Source: Planctomycetaceae bacterium (GTDB lineage Bacteria; Planctomycetota; Planctomycetia; Pirellulales; Pirellulaceae). Taken from it: a stretch of DNA of 7,170 nt. Below the pieces are notes generated by a model. It was not told the origin of the DNA and did not search any database. It worked only from the letters and a program-made list of their open reading frames with translations. Where the stretch lies: positions 1 through 7,170 of the forward strand of contig DNPC01000009.1 of NCBI GenBank assembly GCA_003501565.1. Direction: 5' to 3'. This document shows positions 5,818 to 7,170 of the stretch, in pieces; within the stretch, counting starts at the first letter, position 1; each line of letters starts with the position of its first letter. Position numbers and translations under genes: made by a program.

Positions 5818-6537
5818 CTAGTGCCGTGCAAACTGGCCTGCTTGAATCAACGTCCCGTCGGTGCGACGTGGCAAATAGAAGGCAACTTCGCGATCGTTGA
5901 AGATCCTGAATTTTACGCCGTGTCGCCACAGTTCGAAGTATGCTGATAAGCATCGCTCTGCATCGGCGTTTTCGACCTCGGATTCAAGCAGCGGCTGGCG
6001 AACGTATTCGCACAACCACTGATCGCAGGCCAAAAAATAGAGCGATTCGGAGAGCAAGTGTCCCAAGCTGCCTTCACGATGCCGGGCAGCGAGGCCACTT
6101 GGAATTTCGTTGCATAACTGTTTCATCAAAGTGCATTGTTCGTCGGCTCGGCGAGGTGCCTTCGGAGCTTTTCCTTCCAGCAGTCGAAGTGCTGGCTGGC
6201 TTTCTCCATAGCCGGCCGCAACCAGCGCTGAACTAACAAAATCCTGCGTAATCGTCTCAGCACGCTGAATGTTCAAGTGCGGTGGATCGCGCACGATGAA
6301 GTACGCATCCTTCATTCCATCGGAGCGGCGACCGTCGCCAACGGCAGCGAATACTGCGTTGAGCCGATCGCGAAATTCCTCACCTCCGAGAACTGCGTCC
6401 AAGAACGCGTGGTCCTGCAGCCCGTCGGGACGAAACGCATGAAACAGACCCATCGACGACTCCGCCAAACTCTGCTCTTGCCCAGCTGTCGCCGCTGCGG
6501 ATGCAATCAATTGGTCCAAGATCGACTCGGGAGTCAC
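5818..6537 (-). CDS. Uncharacterised 239-aa protein
   Basis: I do not recognise this protein. It starts with GTG (complement of 6535-6537); no good ribosome-binding site precedes it. M29 (SSMGLF) is a possible later start, but the residues before it look like normal protein. There is no signal peptide or membrane helix, so it is probably cytoplasmic. Features by eye: an Ala-rich helical N-terminus (1-30), FRPDGLQDHAFLDAVLGG (35-52), a loop DGRRSDGMKDAYFIVRDPP (68-86), a basic linker EGKAPKAPRRADE (121-133) that may divide two domains, a helical segment LGHLLSESLYFLACDQWLCEYV (158-179), and a beta-like end KFRIFNDREVAFYLPRR (209-225). There are five cysteines (135, 142, 171, 176, 196) with no zinc-finger spacing. 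It converges with the M56 gene and diverges from the ThuA gene. The composition resembles its neighbours, with no sign of transfer. Confidence 0.72.
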   Translation of the reverse strand: MTPESILDQLIASAAATAGQEQSLAESSMGLFHAFRPDGLQDHAFLDAVLGGEEFRDRLNAVFAAVGDGRRSDGMKDAYFIVRDPPHLNIQRAETITQDFVSSALVAAGYGESQPALRLLEGKAPKAPRRADEQCTLMKQLCNEIPSGLAARHREGSLGHLLSESLYFLACDQWLCEYVRQPLLESEVENADAERCLSAYFELWRHGVKFRIFNDREVAFYLPRRTDGTLIQAGQFARH

Positions 6538-6683
6538 CGTGTTACTTTCGGATAATGAGGGTGTTCGGGATTGATTCCGGACGGAACGGCGTATGTTGAG
6601 AACAAGCGTTCAGGGGCGTTTCGACCTACAATCAACCGCTTAGTATTCACCAACGTAACATTCTTAACGTATTGGAAAGCCCT
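6538..6683. promoter_or_regulatory. Divergent spacer between unknown gene and ThuA gene
   Basis: This 146-bp spacer should contain promoters for both flanking genes. I found no paired -35/-10 boxes that stand out. AACGTA occurs at 6652-6657 and again at 6666-6671 (14 bp apart), close to the ThuA start. Both flanking frames remain open through part of the spacer (the ThuA frame from 6600, the 239-residue frame to about 6610), so the start codons are choices rather than forced. GGAAAG at 6674-6679 may act as the ThuA ribosome-binding site. Confidence 0.3.
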
Positions 6684-7170
6684 GTGACCGCCAGTCCTAT
6701 CCGCGCGACCGTTTGGAACGAGTTTATTCACGAAAAGTCGAATCCGACCGTCCGCAAGATCTACCCTGACGGGATTCATGCGGCCATCGCACAGGGACTT
6801 GAAGATCAACTGAAGGATCAGATTCAGGTCCGGACTGCGATCCTTGAAGAACCTGAGCACGGACTAACTGATCAGGTCCTCAAACAGACAGACGTTCTAC
6901 TCTGGTGGGGACATGCAGCACATGACCAGGTCTCAGACGCGATCGTCGACCGTGTGCAGCGGCATGTATTGGCTGGAATGGGACTGATCGTCCTGCACTC
7001 CGGGCATGGATCAAAGATCTTTCAGCGGTTAATGGGTACAGGGTGCATGCTGCGTTGGCGAGAGGCAGGCGAACGCGAGCGGATCTGGTTCACGGCCCCA
7101 GGCCACCCAATCTTGTCAGGACTCGATGTTGATTTCATTGAGCTCGAACAGGCTGAAATGTACGGCGAAC
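6684..7170 (+). CDS. ThuA-domain protein (trehalose utilisation-like), cut by window end
   Basis: The first 162 residues of a ThuA-like protein; the gene continues past the window end. ThuA proteins share the class I glutamine amidotransferase-like fold. Some are tied to sugar use in rhizobia, but the reaction of most members is unknown, so trehalose should not be assumed as substrate. Family signatures seen: VTVWNEF-type opening (RATVWNEFIHEKSNPTV, residues 7-23), IYPDGIHAAIA (26-36), LLWWGHAAHD (72-81), GLIVLHSGHGSKIF (100-113) in the place of the nucleophile elbow, LMGTGCMLRWRE (116-127) and APGHPI (138-143). No signal peptide is present. The chosen start is GTG at 6684, because residue 5 onward matches the usual ThuA N-terminus; TTG at 6672 is an alternative. 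GGAAAG lies just upstream. Full members run about 240 residues, so roughly one third is missing. It is divergent from the 239-residue gene. Confidence 0.88.
   Translation, partial: MTASPIRATVWNEFIHEKSNPTVRKIYPDGIHAAIAQGLEDQLKDQIQVRTAILEEPEHGLTDQVLKQTDVLLWWGHAAHDQVSDAIVDRVQRHVLAGMGLIVLHSGHGSKIFQRLMGTGCMLRWREAGERERIWFTAPGHPILSGLDVDFIELEQAEMYGE

Noticed and set aside
6652..6671. AACGTA direct repeat as a binding site upstream of ThuA
   Set aside because: Six-base repeats at this spacing are expected by chance, and no symmetrical partner is visible.
6534..6860. 108-codon open frame on the - strand upstream of the 239-residue gene
   Set aside because: It overlaps the conserved N-terminus of the ThuA protein on the other strand, and its product shows no family features.

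Overview
The window looks like a stretch of planctomycete chromosome, probably of the Pirellula/Rhodopirellula type. The evidence is indirect: moderate GC, loosely packed genes with many strand switches, a BlaI-type repressor coupled to a large M56 membrane peptidase whose C-terminal domain is not a penicillin-binding domain, a secreted leukotriene-A4-hydrolase-like M1 peptidase, and a ThuA-like protein. This assignment rests on my memory of such genomes, not on a search. There are no rRNA or tRNA genes, IS elements or CRISPR arrays that I can see.

Layout, left to right. Positions 1-65 may hold the last 20 codons of a + strand gene that enters from outside. Positions 66-268 are non-coding and carry a cluster of TTCGAA-like sites. 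On the - strand, 269-2143 encodes an exported zinc aminopeptidase of the M1/LTA4H family. A 141-bp divergent spacer separates it from a 152-residue uncharacterised protein (2285-2743, +). A 347-bp gap without a credible gene follows. It ends in a striking 28-bp operator-like block (3050-3077) made of two abutting 14-bp palindromes. This block lies just upstream of a two-gene operon: a BlaI/MecI-family repressor (3091-3471) and, sharing one base with it (TAATG), a 729-residue BlaR1-like M56 metallopeptidase (3471-5660).

The operon runs into a 157-bp convergent spacer with a duplicated 18-bp sequence and a strong 11-bp stem, probably acting in transcription termination. Facing it on the - strand is a 239-residue protein I do not recognise (5818-6537). 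A 146-bp divergent spacer follows. The window ends inside a ThuA-domain gene (6684 to beyond 7170, +).

Functionally, the centre of the window is a self-contained signalling cassette. The M56 protein should sense something outside the cytoplasm through its roughly 365-residue C-terminal domain and activate its cytoplasmic HELGH protease, so that the BlaI-type repressor is lost from DNA. The tandem palindrome is the obvious autoregulatory target. No second copy is visible in the other intergenic regions, so nothing here shows that the flanking peptidase, the small protein or the ThuA gene belong to the regulon. The sensor ligand and the target genes are unknown, and this is the most interesting open question in the window.
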